Below, one piece after another: positions 35,985-47,727 of a stretch of DNA of 64,000 nucleotides; within the stretch, counting starts at the first letter, position 1; the number at the start of each line of letters is the position of its first letter. A model generated the notes under the pieces. It was not told where the DNA came from, did not search any database, and worked only from the letters and a program-made list of their open reading frames with translations. Where the stretch lies: the NCBI GenBank assembly GCA_013397115.1, contig VWZW01006285.1, forward strand, positions 299,567 to 363,566, written 5' to 3'. Source of the stretch: Edolisoma coerulescens. Taxonomy: Eukaryota > Chordata > Aves > Passeriformes > Campephagidae. Both the position numbers and the translations under genes were made by a program.

Positions 35985-36197
35985 CTGACAGGGGAGAGGG
36001 ACCAGGGGGAGAGGGAACGGCCTTGAGCTGTGCCAGGTCAGACATCAGGAGGAATTTCCCCATGGAAAGGGCTGTAAAGCACTGGCAGGGGCTGCCCAGG
36101 GAGGGGGTGGAGTGCCCACCCTGGAGGTGGCACCTGGGGCCGTGGTTGGTGCTTGGTGATCTCCGAGGGCTTTTCCAGCCTTGGTGGTTCTGTGATT
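35985..36197 (+). mobile_element. CR1-like LINE 3' fragment
   Basis: Contains GACATCAGGAGGAATTTCCC, CATGGAAAGGGCTGTAAAGC, GGGCTGCCCAGGGAGGGGGT, CCCACCCTGGAGGTGGCACC and, near the end, GGTGATCTCCGAGGGC and TGGTTCTGTGATTTC. The order and spacing match the avian CR1 3' region (ATATCAGGA...TTGCCCAGGGAGG...GGAGGTGTTCAAGG...TTCTATGATT). This is the clearest transposon fragment in the window. Confidence 0.88.
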
Positions 36198-39100
36198 TCA
36201 CATCCCTGGTTCTTGGTTTTTTTCTCACAGTGCCCAAAATCAGTTCAGAGAGCTACGAAAGGTGCTGAGGTTGCCTTGAGCATTTCTGCTCTGGGTTTGT
36301 CTGGGTGTCCCCGGAGTCACCCCGATGGGTCCCCTGCAGCCACCAGGGCCGCGGGTTCCCCTTTGTTTGTCTGTGCAGTTCCATTTGACAGAGAAAATCG
36401 AGAGAATCTCAGTCAAATCTCTTGATTTTCTGATTTACCCAAGAAGGAGCTGCAGTGGGATTGATTTGGGCTGTGACAGTCTGGAGATGGAAAGGGCTGG
36501 GTTCCAGCCTGGGGCAGGGACACAGAGCTCAGCAGGAGCTGCTCCAGCACTTCCTGACTCATCAGTGATGCAAAAGCAAAGCCAGTTATGAAAATAATTG
36601 AGGGACAACCTGCACTGCTGAGGGATCTCTTCCCCAAGTCCCTGACACTTGATCCTTGTGCTCCAAGAGTGAGGAAAAGGACTTTGGGCTGTGGGAGTGA
36701 TGGGGAACAGGAGCTGGAAGAACCTCTGGGATCTCCTGCCAAGGATCCCAGGACCTCCTGTCCCTGCTGGGTGCCCTGCACAGCTCCTGCAGAGCACTCC
36801 TTGTAAATGAGATAATTTAATCAATTACGTCTCCTAATGTACTAAACCAAATGTTTCATTTTCTGCTCCTGCACATCTTAAATTATCTTCAGGTGCTTTA
36901 TGAAACTTAATCATAGTTAATAGAAACTTCATTACCATCAAATGTGCTTTCAATAAATGTTGTGTAACAGTGTCAGGAGGTGGAGTGAAAAATGGGCTGC
37001 AATTACCACAAACATGGATCCTGGAGCAGGAAGGGATAAAACTCGTGGTGCCTGCCAGAGTCCCTCCCACCCCCTGGGCCGGGAGGATGCAGCTCATTAA
37101 GGAATAATTGGCTGGCTATAAATGTTTGCTTTTCTAGTTTGTTTGTTTGGTTTCCACTTTGTTCCCTTCTGGGAAAAAATAAAAGCAGAACCTCACCCTG
37201 CTCCCCCAATTTCCCACGCTTTCCTCTTTCCCTTAATTTCTAATCCCCTGTGGAAGGAATTCTCCAAAAGAAAAGATTAGAAGGTGAAGAGATGAAAATT
37301 ACATTTAAAAAACCAGTGATTGTTCCTAAAGAAACACCAAAATCCTCAATCAAAAAGAAAGGCTCCTTTCTCCTGGAGTTGTGTTCCATGGGAATAATTC
37401 GGAGACTACTGAGTCACTCTGGGCTTGCCCTTTTAGCATAAAGCTGTTTAAAAATCCACTAAATCCTGGAAAGGATCCTTTGCCTCTGAACTCTGTGGTC
37501 CCATGGGGTTTGTGGTGGGTTTTCCCTGGCAGTGGGGCAGTTCTGGGATCAGCTGGGGGACTCCTCCAGGTGCTCCATGGAACAGCAGTGACAATTTATT
37601 ACAGGGAAAGAACCTCAGGAAGAATTCCTATGAGGAGTTTTAATAATAAAATTTATAACCAGCATCCAGTTCAAGTTCTCAGTGAAAATTCTTCTCCTCA
37701 GAAAGATCTTGCTCGAGTCAAACCGTTCCCATTTTTTTTGGATTCCGTGCTCTCCCTCTCATCTTTAACCCACGTCCAACGGTTTAAAAGTGGGAAACTG
37801 GAACTGCCTGACGTGGGAATTGATGGAAAAGGAGATGCTGAAGCACTTGAGGAGATTTAGAGTCAGAAATTGCAGTTGCTCACAGGGAGCACCTGAGGAG
37901 AGGTTCATGCTCTGCTTTGGAGGGCAGGAGATCAGCTCTGGGATTCTCCCCCCACTGCTGTCCTGGGGGCTGGAAGTTTTTCCTGCCAGGATATTTCTGC
38001 ACCTCTCAGACTCGATAATTTCTCGTCCCAGCAAGGCAGAAGGGGTGATTCAGATTTTCAGCACTTTTCTTTTTTAAAGTAGTGATCCAAAGGGAAGAGT
38101 TAAAGATGCTTTGTGGTGCGATAACCACGAGCTCTCGACGGCTCCCTGGGAAGGGAAAGACCCCAATTGTTCCCAGGTTTCTGGAGATCCATCACCTCCC
38201 TTCTCCTGCCTCATTCATTGCTCTAATTACCCACAGAAATTAAGGCAACAATCACGTTATAATGAATTCCCTGTAACAACAAAGCAGCTTGGGAATAGGA
38301 AATTGGAAGAAATAGAAATGTAATTGTTGTCTGTACTTCCCTTTCTGCACCTGGTACTGGGGAACAAAACAGAGGTGTGGGGGTGGGGCTTTGGAGCGGG
38401 ATTTGTGATGTCTTGCTCTGATCTGAGACATTCCCAGTTTGCCTTTGTGCCCCTGGGGGTTTGCATTTGCTTTCTCCGTCTGGCCTCCCCCACTGTTACA
38501 CTGCCAGCCAGTATCTTATCTCTCTGCAGTCCCTAACTGAGCCTAAAGTGCTTAAAAATCTCTTTGCAGCATTTTTCAAGGGGGGATCTAATGGAAAAAA
38601 ATGAAAAAAAAAAAAGGCTTCAGAAAAAAAATCTTCTCTCTAGTGACTGATTCGGTGGAAACGTGTGGCAATGGAATCGTTCTAAGAAGTTGAATTTTGT
38701 AACCTCACAAGTTTGTTCAGTGTGGTTTCCTGTCGTGAGCTGCCACAGAAGGTGTATTCCTCCTCAAAGCTGATATTTCCATGCAAACTTTGGGATTTTT
38801 CTTTTTCCTTCCCAGCAAGTTGTGAATGTGTCAAAAGCAGAACCATTTTCCATTTGGGGATTATTTGAGAATAACAGCAGAAATTTTGCAGGAGTGTTTT
38901 CTTGGTTGAATGGTGCTGGTAAAACTGATACCAAAACATTTATTTTGGGTTAAATGGAATGTTGGAATCTCATGGTTAGGGTTGACTGGGACCAGTTGGA
39001 GAATGGGGATGGGAGGGATGTTTTTTATTAAGGATGTTTGAACCAAATATTTGATTTTACTTTTGTTTGGAGTCCCAGCCTCATTCCCAGCACCTGGAGC

Positions 39101-40071
39101 AGGGTTTAGGGACTGGGGGCCCTGATGCTGCCTCTCCTGGGGCATTTCCCTGCTGGGAGGGAGCCCAGCCCCTTCCCAGGACGTCCAGCTGGGGCTGCTG
39201 GCACTTCTCAGACACTCATTTTTCATAAGGAAGTGTTGAGCCAAGGAAATGCTGCCCAGAGGTGCTCGTTCCTTTCATCTCACCCGCCTGAAGTTCCACG
39301 TTCGTTTTCAAAACTCAGCTAAAATGAAATTATCTGACTTCCAGCAGAAAAGCACAACAGAAGCCTCCTCCCAAACAGTAATTAAGTAATTTCCATAATT
39401 GGCTATTTATTAAATGCTGATTTTAACTTTCCACCCTATTTCTGTGCAGTGCAGTTCGTTCACTGACACCGAGCACTCTGCATTTCCCAGGGATATTTTA
39501 TTGCTCTCGTTGGCCATGAGTAAATCCAGTTCCTGTTCCTGGGGCTCTTCCATCCCAGGAGAGGCCCCCAGCATGACCCAGACCATGCCCAGGGTGGGCT
39601 CTGAGCTCCCTCCCTTCCCCCCTGGAGCTGGGAATTCAGGGAATCACCCAAGGACCCACTAAGGGGACTTGCCAAGCGATTTAATTTCATGGTACACGGT
39701 CCCAAATCCCAGCAGATCGAGGATGGCGGGACTGGATATTTCAATTATGGAATATTGCAGGCTTCATTTGGATTCATTCTGTCACAGCAGTGAGTTCCTT
39801 CTCTCTGCTGGAGGAGTTTGAAGTCGTAGAAAGCTTGGCTGTGAGTTCATGGCTGGGAGGGGATGGAGCGCTGCTGCTCGTTCCAAAGCTCGCCCAGCAA
39901 ATACAGAGGGAAGGAGGGGAATCTTCACTGGGACTTTTCTCAGGATTCATGGCCTTCTGGATCAGCTCCAGGATTCCAGCCTAAAGCTTCCGTGTCCCTG
40001 GAAAGCAGCGATCGCTGAAACTGCTGCTGGTGCCTCAAGCAGCCCTCCCTGGCTGCCGTCCCGCCCGCTCC

Positions 40072-40545
40072 CTTCCCGCTGATTTCTGCAGGTTAATGCT
40101 GCCCTGGGGCTGGAACGGAACGGGGAGCGATGGCCCAGCTCCTGCTCAGAGCAGGGAGAGCTCCGCTGCCTTTCCGAGCCCAACCCGCCCACCTGAAACC
40201 CTGGGTGGGCCATGGTGCCATCCTAAACCAGAGCAGGCTCTGCAGGATGCAGGGATCCATCCCTGACCCAGAGCCGGCTCTCCAGTTTGTGGTGATCCAT
40301 CCCCAAACCCAAACAAGGTCTCCAGTTCTCAGGGATCCGTCCCCAAACCAGAGCAGGCTCTCCTGTGGGGAGGGATCCATCCCTGACCCAGAGCAGGCTC
40401 TGCAGGATTGAGTGATCCATCCCCAAACCAGACCAGGCTCTCCAGTTTGCGGCGATCCATCGGGAATTCCGCTCACCCTCTCAGGCCTTGTTTCCCAGCG
40501 CTGCCCATGCTCCACCTTGGTGTCTCCACTTCTCCCATGTCCCCC
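40072..40545 (+). repeat. Source copy of a 474-bp perfect duplication (intron 8)
   Basis: This stretch recurs with a constant offset of 628 bp at 40700-41173. Reading both copies side by side I see no difference. It includes the GATCCATCC-type repeats and ends in CCCATGTCCCCC. The second copy is bounded by single Ns, which marks it as an assembly product. Confidence 0.95.
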
Positions 40546-40638
40546 GTGTTCCCCATGTCTCCTGTGCCCCTCGTNCCCCCATGTCCCCCCGTGTCCCCCG
40601 GTGCCCGCGGTCGCTCTGACGCTGTTCTTGCCCCGCAG

Positions 40639-41285
40639 ATGTGGAGCGCGGCGGGGACATCGCGCTGTACTCGGGGCTGGCGGCGGCGGTGCTGGCGGNC
40701 TTCCCGCTGATTTCTGCAGGTTAATGCTGCCCTGGGGCTGGAACGGAACGGGGAGCGATGGCCCAGCTCCTGCTCAGAGCAGGGAGAGCTCCGCTGCCTT
40801 TCCGAGCCCAACCCGCCCACCTGAAACCCTGGGTGGGCCATGGTGCCATCCTAAACCAGAGCAGGCTCTGCAGGATGCAGGGATCCATCCCTGACCCAGA
40901 GCCGGCTCTCCAGTTTGTGGTGATCCATCCCCAAACCCAAACAAGGTCTCCAGTTCTCAGGGATCCGTCCCCAAACCAGAGCAGGCTCTCCTGTGGGGAG
41001 GGATCCATCCCTGACCCAGAGCAGGCTCTGCAGGATTGAGTGATCCATCCCCAAACCAGACCAGGCTCTCCAGTTTGCGGCGATCCATCGGGAATTCCGC
41101 TCACCCTCTCAGGCCTTGTTTCCCAGCGCTGCCCATGCTCCACCTTGGTGTCTCCACTTCTCCCATGTCCCCCNTGGGGGTGACCCTGTACCGGCGCAGT
41201 CAGAGTGAGTACGGCGTGGATGTCATTGATTCCTCTGCACTCACGGGAGGCTTCCAGACTTTTAATTTTAAAACAGTCAGACAAG
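40639..41285 (+). CDS. UNC5D: UNC5D exon 9: transmembrane and juxtamembrane exon, split by an assembly error
   Basis: The exon starts at 40639 after CCCCGCAG and encodes (N)VERGGDIALYSGLAAAVLA up to 40698, where it stops at an N (40699). A 474-bp copy of intron 8 follows (40700-41173), then another N (41174), and the exon resumes at 41175 with (V)GVTLYRRSQSEYGVDVIDSS, then ALTGGFQTFNFKTVRQ, to 41285 (CAAG|GTTAGT). The two halves are in the same frame. Against mammalian UNC5D about five hydrophobic codons of the membrane helix are missing; they probably fell in the gap. Real coding bases are 40639-40698 and 41175-41285. The helix anchors the receptor, LYRR is the inner charged border, and DVID (41219-41230) corresponds to the caspase site of UNC5 dependence receptors. 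Phase is 1 on both sides. Confidence 0.9.
40700..41173 (+). repeat. False 474-bp duplication inserted in exon 9
   Basis: A perfect copy of 40072-40545, bounded by Ns at 40699 and 41174 and placed inside the transmembrane codons. A real insertion here would destroy the receptor, and no target-site duplication or transposon ends are present. The best explanation is a misplaced redundant contig or haplotig used by a scaffolder. Confidence 0.92.
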
Positions 41286-42837
41286 GTTAGTGCGGCGATT
41301 TCCTTCTCTTCTCTGCAGAGCCCCCGCTGCTCAGGCACGCCTGGATTTGGGGAGGGGGGTTTGGGGCAGCCAGGGCAGGGACAGAGACCCTGGAATTGGC
41401 TCTGGGGTGTCCCACAAGCACAGAATCCTCCTTGGCCACACTCCAGGTGTTTTTGGGCTGTCCCCACCTTCTGCACGGACTTAGGGAAAGCTCAAACTAA
41501 AGCAAAGCAACCAAAGCAGAGCAAGCCCAGGCAGCACAGCTGTACTGCCCTCCTGTTCTCAGTCACAGACCTGTCCCTCACTCCAATAAATGGGATTATT
41601 CTTTTACTGATAATCTGAGACCCCCAGCTGGAAGTGTTTTGTCACCTGCTGTAACACACAGACACCGAGGTCTGTGGGAAATAAATGTGTGTGAGGCTGG
41701 GTCCGTTAAAAAAGACCCCTAAAGCTCTAGAAAAAAACACCAGTGCCACAAAACATGGACAAAACATTCACTAAAAGCAGCTCTCGGGTTTTCAGCAACG
41801 TTGTTTGCTTTGAACAGGAAGGTGGGGAGGGAGAGAAATGGGGATGAAAGCAGAATGTTTCTCTGATGCTGTGCTGCAGTTCTACCTCAGACCTGCCTGA
41901 TTGTGGGTGGGTGGGAGTGTGGGCGGGGTGTGAAAGTGTCCCCATGTCTCTGTTCTCTCCTCAGAAGAGGGAAATATGTTGCAGAGTTTGTTTGGGGGGG
42001 TTTTTTTTGTGGTGTTGTTTTTACAGTTCCTTTATTTCCTGGAGATGTTCCTCACCAAGCATGACTTGCAAGAAATTGGGAAAAGGGCTTGGAGACAAGG
42101 ACGTTTGAAGGAAGTTCATTCATCCATTTCTAAATCCAAACCTTTAATTAGGGCTGTGTAAATCTCAATGACTGTCTCAAATAGGGACGTTTTCCTTTGT
42201 GGTTCAGTTTGAATCTTGTTTGGAGTCTGGGGAATTGTTCTCTTGGCTTAATGCTTAAAACCTTTCGTTGTGGATGCTCTGAAAATACCCAACTAAAAAA
42301 CTAAACAACTAGAGAAAAAGACCCCACCACAAAACCAAATAGCCAAAGGATTCAGGCCCTAAATCCAGCCACTCCTTCTTGTTTTTCAGAGTGTTTTCTG
42401 AGGTAAAAAGCCTCTAAATGAACAACTGTGGTGTCTTTCCCTGTACTGCTTTTGTCCCACTTCCCTTTCAGCCCAGTTTCCCTCAGGCATGACGTTGTGG
42501 GTTTGTGTAAAAGGTCTGCAGGAAGATGTTGTCAGCCAGTGGGGTTTAATGTAAAGAGAGAAAACAACAAGAGAGAAAAAAGGGCAAACACACAAACTTG
42601 AATCTGAAACAAAAGGAGGCTCCTCCTTGGATTCCTTGGAGCTGCCTGAGGTGTGGGAAATGCGAAGTGTCGGATCTGTGCATCAGCTCCTCTGTTCTCC
42701 AACGTGGCCTGGTGTGATTGGGAGCTCTGAGAGCTCGAGGAGGGCAGAGCGAGTCCCAGGGGGGACGGGGCGGGCTCGGGAAGGGATTCCTGAGGCGTCC
42801 CCTCCGTCCGTGACACCCCCTGCTCCCGTCCCCACAG
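41286..42837 (+). other. Intron 9
   Basis: 1.55 kb, GT-AG, ending CGTCCCCACAG. It contains a G7/T8 run near 41993-42008 and otherwise unremarkable sequence. Confidence 0.88.
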
Positions 42838-43215
42838 GTAACTCCCTGCTCCTGAACTCGTCCCTGCAGCCCGACCTGACGGTCAGCAGGACCTACAGCG
42901 GCCCCATCTGCCTGCAGGACCCCCTGGACAAGGAGCTGATGACGGAGTCGTCGCTGTTCAACCCCCTGGCAGACATCAAGGTCAAGGTGCAGAGCTCCTT
43001 CATGGTGTCCCTGGGCGTCGCCGACAGGGCCGAGTACCACGGCAAGGCCCACCCCGGGACGTTCCCCCACGGCAGCCACGGGGCCTTCGGGACGATCCAG
43101 GCCAGGAACAAGGCCATGTACATCCAGAACCTGGCCTCCATCTCCAGCAGCAGCGAGCTGAGGACCACAGCCCTGTTCGGGCACCTGGGGGGCCGCTTGG
43201 TGGTTCCGAACACAG
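42838..43215 (+). CDS. UNC5D: UNC5D exon 10: cytoplasmic linker and start of ZU5
   Basis: 378 bp, phase 1 on both sides; the longest coding exon here. It encodes (G)NSLLLNSSLQPDLTVSRTYS, then GPICLQDPLDKELMTESSLF, NPLADIKVKVQSSFMVSLGV, and ends FGHLGGRLVVPNT. The first two thirds is the low-complexity linker between membrane and ZU5, including the YSGPICLQDP segment. FGHLGGRLVVPNT opens the ZU5 domain. QDPLDKELMTESSLFNPL and SSFMVSLGV are UNC5D-specific. The middle (AEYHGKAHPGTFPHGSHGAF) has diverged from mammals. In UNC5 proteins, ZU5, UPA and the death domain fold into a closed supermodule. Confidence 0.97.
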
Positions 43216-44984
43216 GTGGGTGGATCCTTTCTCATTAAAAGCGCATAAAGGAATTTTAGATTAGGCTGCCTGACGTCGTGTTTTGTAACTGAATCTAAAA
43301 AAAAAACCGCCAGGAAAGGAAAAGAAGGGGCCCCGTTAATGCAAATTTTGGGAAGTAGGGCGTGTTGCCCACACAGGACACGGGTGATCAGAGGGAAGCC
43401 TGGGCTGAGGAGTGAAGAGGCATTATGCCTGTTTGAACTGTTTTAAATTACTGCCTCTCTTGATGTCTTCAGCATGAAAGTCACATTAATCAAAGCTGTG
43501 GCTTGCTTGGATCCTGCTCCAAAGGAAAGACTCCCCGGGAAGGGGTCGATACTGGGTCTTATGTAAGGGGCTCACGTTCCAGCAGTTCCCACATCCCTGC
43601 CTGGGGGCAGAGGGACAGCCTGGCCTGGGGACAGCCCCACTGCCCACCAGGGTCCTGCCCCTCCTGCCTGTCTGTTTTCCTCTTTCTTGGAGCAGAAAGC
43701 TCCACAGTTCCCACAGCGGGGCCCTTCCGAGTCAGCCCCGTCCCGGGCTGGGCGCTGGGATGTTCCCTTTGCTTTGTGTCAGTTTTGTGACCTCAGGGCT
43801 TAGTGAGGTGTATTTCAGGCTTGCAGAATGGTTTGTGAAATGAGCTGGACAGCAGCTCAGAGCCAGCAAAGGCTGTCAGGGTCACGGCCCTGCACTTGTC
43901 CCACAGGACTGTGTTTGCCTCACCCTGAATCCCAGTCCTTACCCTGGGCATTTTCTCTCTCCAAAAGGCAGCACGAAAAGCCAGATACCCCACTGCCAGC
44001 TAAGGGTTCTCATCCTTCAAATGCCAGTGACATTTATTCACTTAAAATTCAGCTTTGTTTTCGTTTGACCAGTGGCTCCAGGATTATCTGCTGCTCTCTG
44101 GTTGCACTGGATGATTTAGAGCTTTATCCTTCATGTCCCATAAAACGGGTGCGTTAAAGGTTACCATAAAAAACGCGGTTTGTGTGTGGAGAGGACTGAT
44201 AACAGCGACAGTGCAGGGCTGCACTGTCATGCACAACACCTGGAAGGCTTTCATTTCCCCACAGACTGGTGTTGTGTTGAGGAAGGAACATTGCAGAGGC
44301 ACCGAGTGAAGGCATTGAATCAAGAATTCCCTCATCCTGTATATTTAGCGCCTTTATGTAATGGTAGTCCCATCAATTAGATTATTAAAATATGTATTTG
44401 GTCCACTTGCAATTTATGTAATTCTGCTGCCTTTATGTAAGACCAGCTTTGCTAAGCAGTTGTAAATTCCAGTGTGATCAAGTCCGTGCCTCGCCGAGGC
44501 TCTGCAGCGTGTGACAGATGCAGTCAAACACATCCCTCCTCTCCTGAGAGCCAGATAAAGCAGTTTAATTCCAGTGGTATCCGGTGGAAAACTCCCTTGT
44601 TAACTTCTGATCCACTCTGGTGGTGTAAAAGGGGAATGGGGTCACTTGGATCCAGGGGCTGGGATCTGCAGGAACAAAGGGGTGCTCGCCCTGCAGGCCC
44701 AGGCTGGGGCAGGGGCTCCCTCCATGAGGAGATTCCCTGGGATCCCACAATGATCAGGTTGGATTTCAAAAAGGAAAGGGGCAGAGCTTTCCAGAGGCTT
44801 TTTGGGAAATGTCTTTTCCTTTAATGGAAAAGCAGCAGAAAATAATTTATTTTCCTTTCATCCGTTGACGTTGCCATTCCCAGCAGGAATTCAGAGGAAC
44901 ATTCCTTTGGGGCTGGTCCCTGGGGGGTGTGTGGCACATCCTGTGCCCTTCCCAAGGGTCAGTCCTGCCCTCGTTCTTTTGCAG
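43216..44984 (+). other. Intron 10
   Basis: 1.77 kb, GT-AG. An AT-rich low-CpG block at about 44330-44480 (TGTATATTTAGCGCCTTTAT, CAATTAGATTATTAAAATAT) may be a conserved noncoding element. No repeats of note. Confidence 0.85.
44330..44480. other. Possible conserved noncoding element in intron 10
   Basis: AT-rich with repeated CTTTATGTAA strings (near 44350 and 44430), ATCAATTAGATTATTAAA and GCAATTTATGTAATTC. The TAAT/ATTA density suggests homeodomain binding. Only composition supports this. Confidence 0.22.
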
Positions 44985-45069
44985 GGGTCAGTCTGTTGAT
45001 CCCACACGGAGCTATTCCTGAGGAGAGTTCCTGGGAAATCTACCTGGCCATCACGCAGAAGGAGTCCAG
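44985..45069 (+). CDS. UNC5D: UNC5D exon 11: ZU5 domain
   Basis: 85 bp, entered in phase 1 and left in phase 2. It encodes (G)VSLLIPHGAIPEESSWEIYL, then AITQKES. GVSLLIPHGAIPE is a ZU5 core strand found across UNC5, ankyrin and ZO-1 ZU5 domains. ESSWEIYLAI is UNC5D-like. The acceptor is CTTTTGCAG and the donor CAG|GTGAGA; AG joins C of exon 12 to make Ser. Confidence 0.96.
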
Positions 45070-46660
45070 GTGAGAGCACACGAACACAGGTCCAGGACCA
45101 CGGATCTGCCTCCTTGACTGGCGCGTGCAGGGGTCACCCTGCTGTGACCCTGGGAGGGACACAAAAGTGGCCTTGGAGCGGTGCTCCTGTGAAATCCATG
45201 GAATCATTGGAAATGCTGCCGAAGGAGATGGTGTGCCTGCTGCTCCCTTCTGCTCTCCCTGCTCAGGAGGAACTCAGCAGCTGCAGCTCAGGCTCTGGGG
45301 CTGCTTTGAATTTATTTTTTTTTAGCCTGAGAATGCTACAGGCACTTGGAAGTGCCGAAGCTTCAGCAGAATTTATTGCTGTGACACCTGAAAAAGGAAA
45401 AAAAGAAATTGGCCTTTCTTTGTTACCCTGCTGTGGCTTTTTCTCCTCCCCTGCAGTCTCCCTCTCAGCACCACTTGTACACAGACTGCAGGGAGGGCTT
45501 GGAACGTTCCAGCCTTTCTTCAGCAGGAATGGTGTTTTCAAAGTGCATTTTCTGAGCACCCACAGGCACAGCTCCTCTGAGCTGGGAGACGGCAGAGCTG
45601 TGCAGAGCCAGCTTGGGTTTGGAACCTGAGGGATTTGAGCCCAGGGCTGCACGTCAGGCTGTCACCACGGGCACTGGAATGGGATACCCGAGCCAGCTTG
45701 GGCTTTTCCCCTTCTTATATCCTGGTTTTATTATTTTATCTTCTAATTTTTATCTTGGTTGAGGTTCCTCCTCTCATTTTTTATCTTGGAAACACCATTT
45801 GCTTTAATTTGAGGAGGGAGCTGCATGCCCAGGAATTTAGAAGCCGATAATGGGGATCACACGACCCCAGTGAATTAAAATACAACCAAACAACCCCAAA
45901 ACCCACAGGGCAAGAGGTTTCATTGCTGGTTCAGTGTCCAAGTGAGTCTCCTCCACTCTGGCACTGCTCCTGCCCAGGTATTTATTTCAAGAGATGCGGA
46001 AAAGGGGGACATGCGGGGCTGGGTTAGATTTGAGTGGGAGGGAAGAAAAGCAGATTCTTCTCAGACATTTCATCTCTGTCAGTCAGCAGGCAGAGGATGC
46101 AGCCCTTAATTCAATCCCTGGAGCTCAGCTGGGCTGGGGGATCTCCCCTGCCTGTCCTGGAGCCACAGCCACGGATCCGCTTTGCCCAGTCCCAAATCCA
46201 AGCAGAGCCCTGTCCCCGAGCCTGGATAAGTCACTGGGCTCTCTCCTCCTGCAGAATGTAAATGGGTTTTCAAAGCAGGGAGATCACACTCAATCTGGAA
46301 AAATTTACGAGCCTGTGTTTTTTAAACCATAATTTGTTTTATCTTCGCTCCTGTGAAAATATTGTTGGTGGCAGCGTTTGAAGGCAGAGCACGGTGGGGA
46401 CGGGACCAGCTGGTGCTCGAAGCGGGGCTGGCTGGCACAGAGCAATTGCAGTGCTGGAGTTGGGTTAAACAGATTGAAATGTATTTTAAATACCAGAATC
46501 CTAAAGTGACTGGCCGCTGATTGGAGTTAGATGGGGTCTCATGGGTTCGGTTCACCTGCAGCTGCTGCTTCCACGTGGAAGGAGCAGAGATGAGCTTACC
46601 TTGCTCTGTAGCCAGTGAATTCTCACTGCTGACAGCCACTCTTGTCTTTGCTGCCCCAAG
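45070..46660 (+). other. Intron 11
   Basis: 1.6 kb, GT-AG, ending TTTGCTGCCCCAAG, an AAG acceptor. The coding frame upstream of the acceptor stays open for some distance (from about 46521), but the exon 11 join requires 46661. No repeats were identified. Confidence 0.85.
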
Positions 46661-46829
46661 CCTGGAGCCCGAGGGCCCCGAGGTGCTGCTGGGGCCCGAG
46701 GTGAGCTGCGGGCCCCCGGAGCTGAGCGTGAGCACTCCCTTCGCGCTGACCATCCCGCACTGCGCCCACGCCGACCCCCAGCACTGGAACATCCACCTCA
46801 AGAGGAGGACCCAGCAGGGGAAGTGGGAG
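46661..46829 (+). CDS. UNC5D: UNC5D exon 12: ZU5 domain
   Basis: 169 bp, entered in phase 2 and left in phase 0. It encodes (S)LEPEGPEVLLGPEVSCGPPE, then LSVSTPFALTIPHCAHADPQ and HWNIHLKRRTQQGKWE. VSCGPP, the PFALTIPHCA strand and the LKxRTQQGKWE end are family hallmarks. The first residues (LEPEGPEVLLGPEV) differ from mammalian QSDGSEVLLSPEV and use very GC-rich codons. The donor is GAG|GTAAGC. Confidence 0.96.
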
Positions 46830-47727
46830 GTAAGCTCAGCCCCCAGCCTGTGCCCACGGTGGAAATGGAATTGACCCCTGGTGCAGGCGCAGGTCAGAGA
46901 TTCTGTCAGGGGCAGGCACAGAGAGACACCTGAGAGGAACACAACGAAAGGGTTTTGCGCTTTGTGAAGAAGCAGCAGAATTGTTCTGGGCTGTTTTAGC
47001 AAGATGTGCAAAACTTTATGGCTGCAGACCCCACCCATGGACCCCATAACTGCAGCCTGTCCATTCCCTCTCTGAACCCCAGCCTGGTTTTTGCTCTGCT
47101 TTAAACCATCCCCAGGCCAGGCCAGGTTTCCTAATTCGGATTTACTCAGCCCTTGGGCAGCTCCAGCAGGGCTGGCAACAAACAGCCTGGAGTCACTGAG
47201 GAGAGGGACAGAGGGACACAGGGACAGGGGGACACAGGGTCACAGGGTGCAGCTCCCTCCTGGCAGGGCTGAGCAGCAAAGGCAGAGCAGAGGGAGTTTT
47301 TGCTGGAGCTAAACGTGGCTGTAGTGGGAGTTCTGGAAGGAAGTCAAACCCCAGCCATTGTTCAAGGTTTGCTTATTGACTTGAACCTTCAAGGTAATTT
47401 TTTAACTTGGCATCGGGGAAAAAATTAGCCAGAAAGTCAAGAGCACTTGAAGAAAGCTGCTAAAATTGCTTACACATCATCATTGCTACTGTACGTACAC
47501 ACCGAGCCCTGCACAGGGCATGGCCATAAATCCTCCTGCTGACTCAGGGTTAAACTGGGAATATTTACCCGGGAAAGCAGTCCCCCTTCTCCCCTTCCCC
47601 GAGTGCAGCCTGGCTCTCGGCAGCTCCAGTTGAATAAAAATACAGAATTAATGCCATGACTCCTATTGTCGAGGCCTATTGATCCGCCTTCGCTTTATTC
47701 TTTTTAAACCTGAATTTCATTTTGCAG
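46830..47727 (+). other. Intron 12
   Basis: 0.9 kb, GT-AG, with a short GGGACACAGGGACAGG-type run at about 47205-47250. The stretch before exon 13 is AT-richer. Nothing else was seen. Confidence 0.88.

Larger units (their letters stand above)
35552..40638 (+). other. Intron 8
   Basis: 5.1 kb, GT-AG. Contents: a CR1-like 3' fragment (35985-36197), generic mixed sequence, then a diverged approximately 35-bp repeat (GATCCATCC...CAGAGCAGGCTCT) at about 40200-40465. The single N at 40575 marks an assembly join. The last part (40072-40545) is the source of the false copy inside exon 9. Confidence 0.85.

Noticed and set aside
40700..41173. Real insertion disrupting UNC5D (pseudogene)
   Set aside because: The insert is a perfect local copy bounded by Ns without target-site duplication, and all other exons are intact; assembly error is far more likely.
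40721..41476. 251-codon minus-strand frame with repeated GSGMDP peptides
   Set aside because: Runs through the falsely duplicated contig and the GATCCATCC repeat, with an N inside; an artefact.
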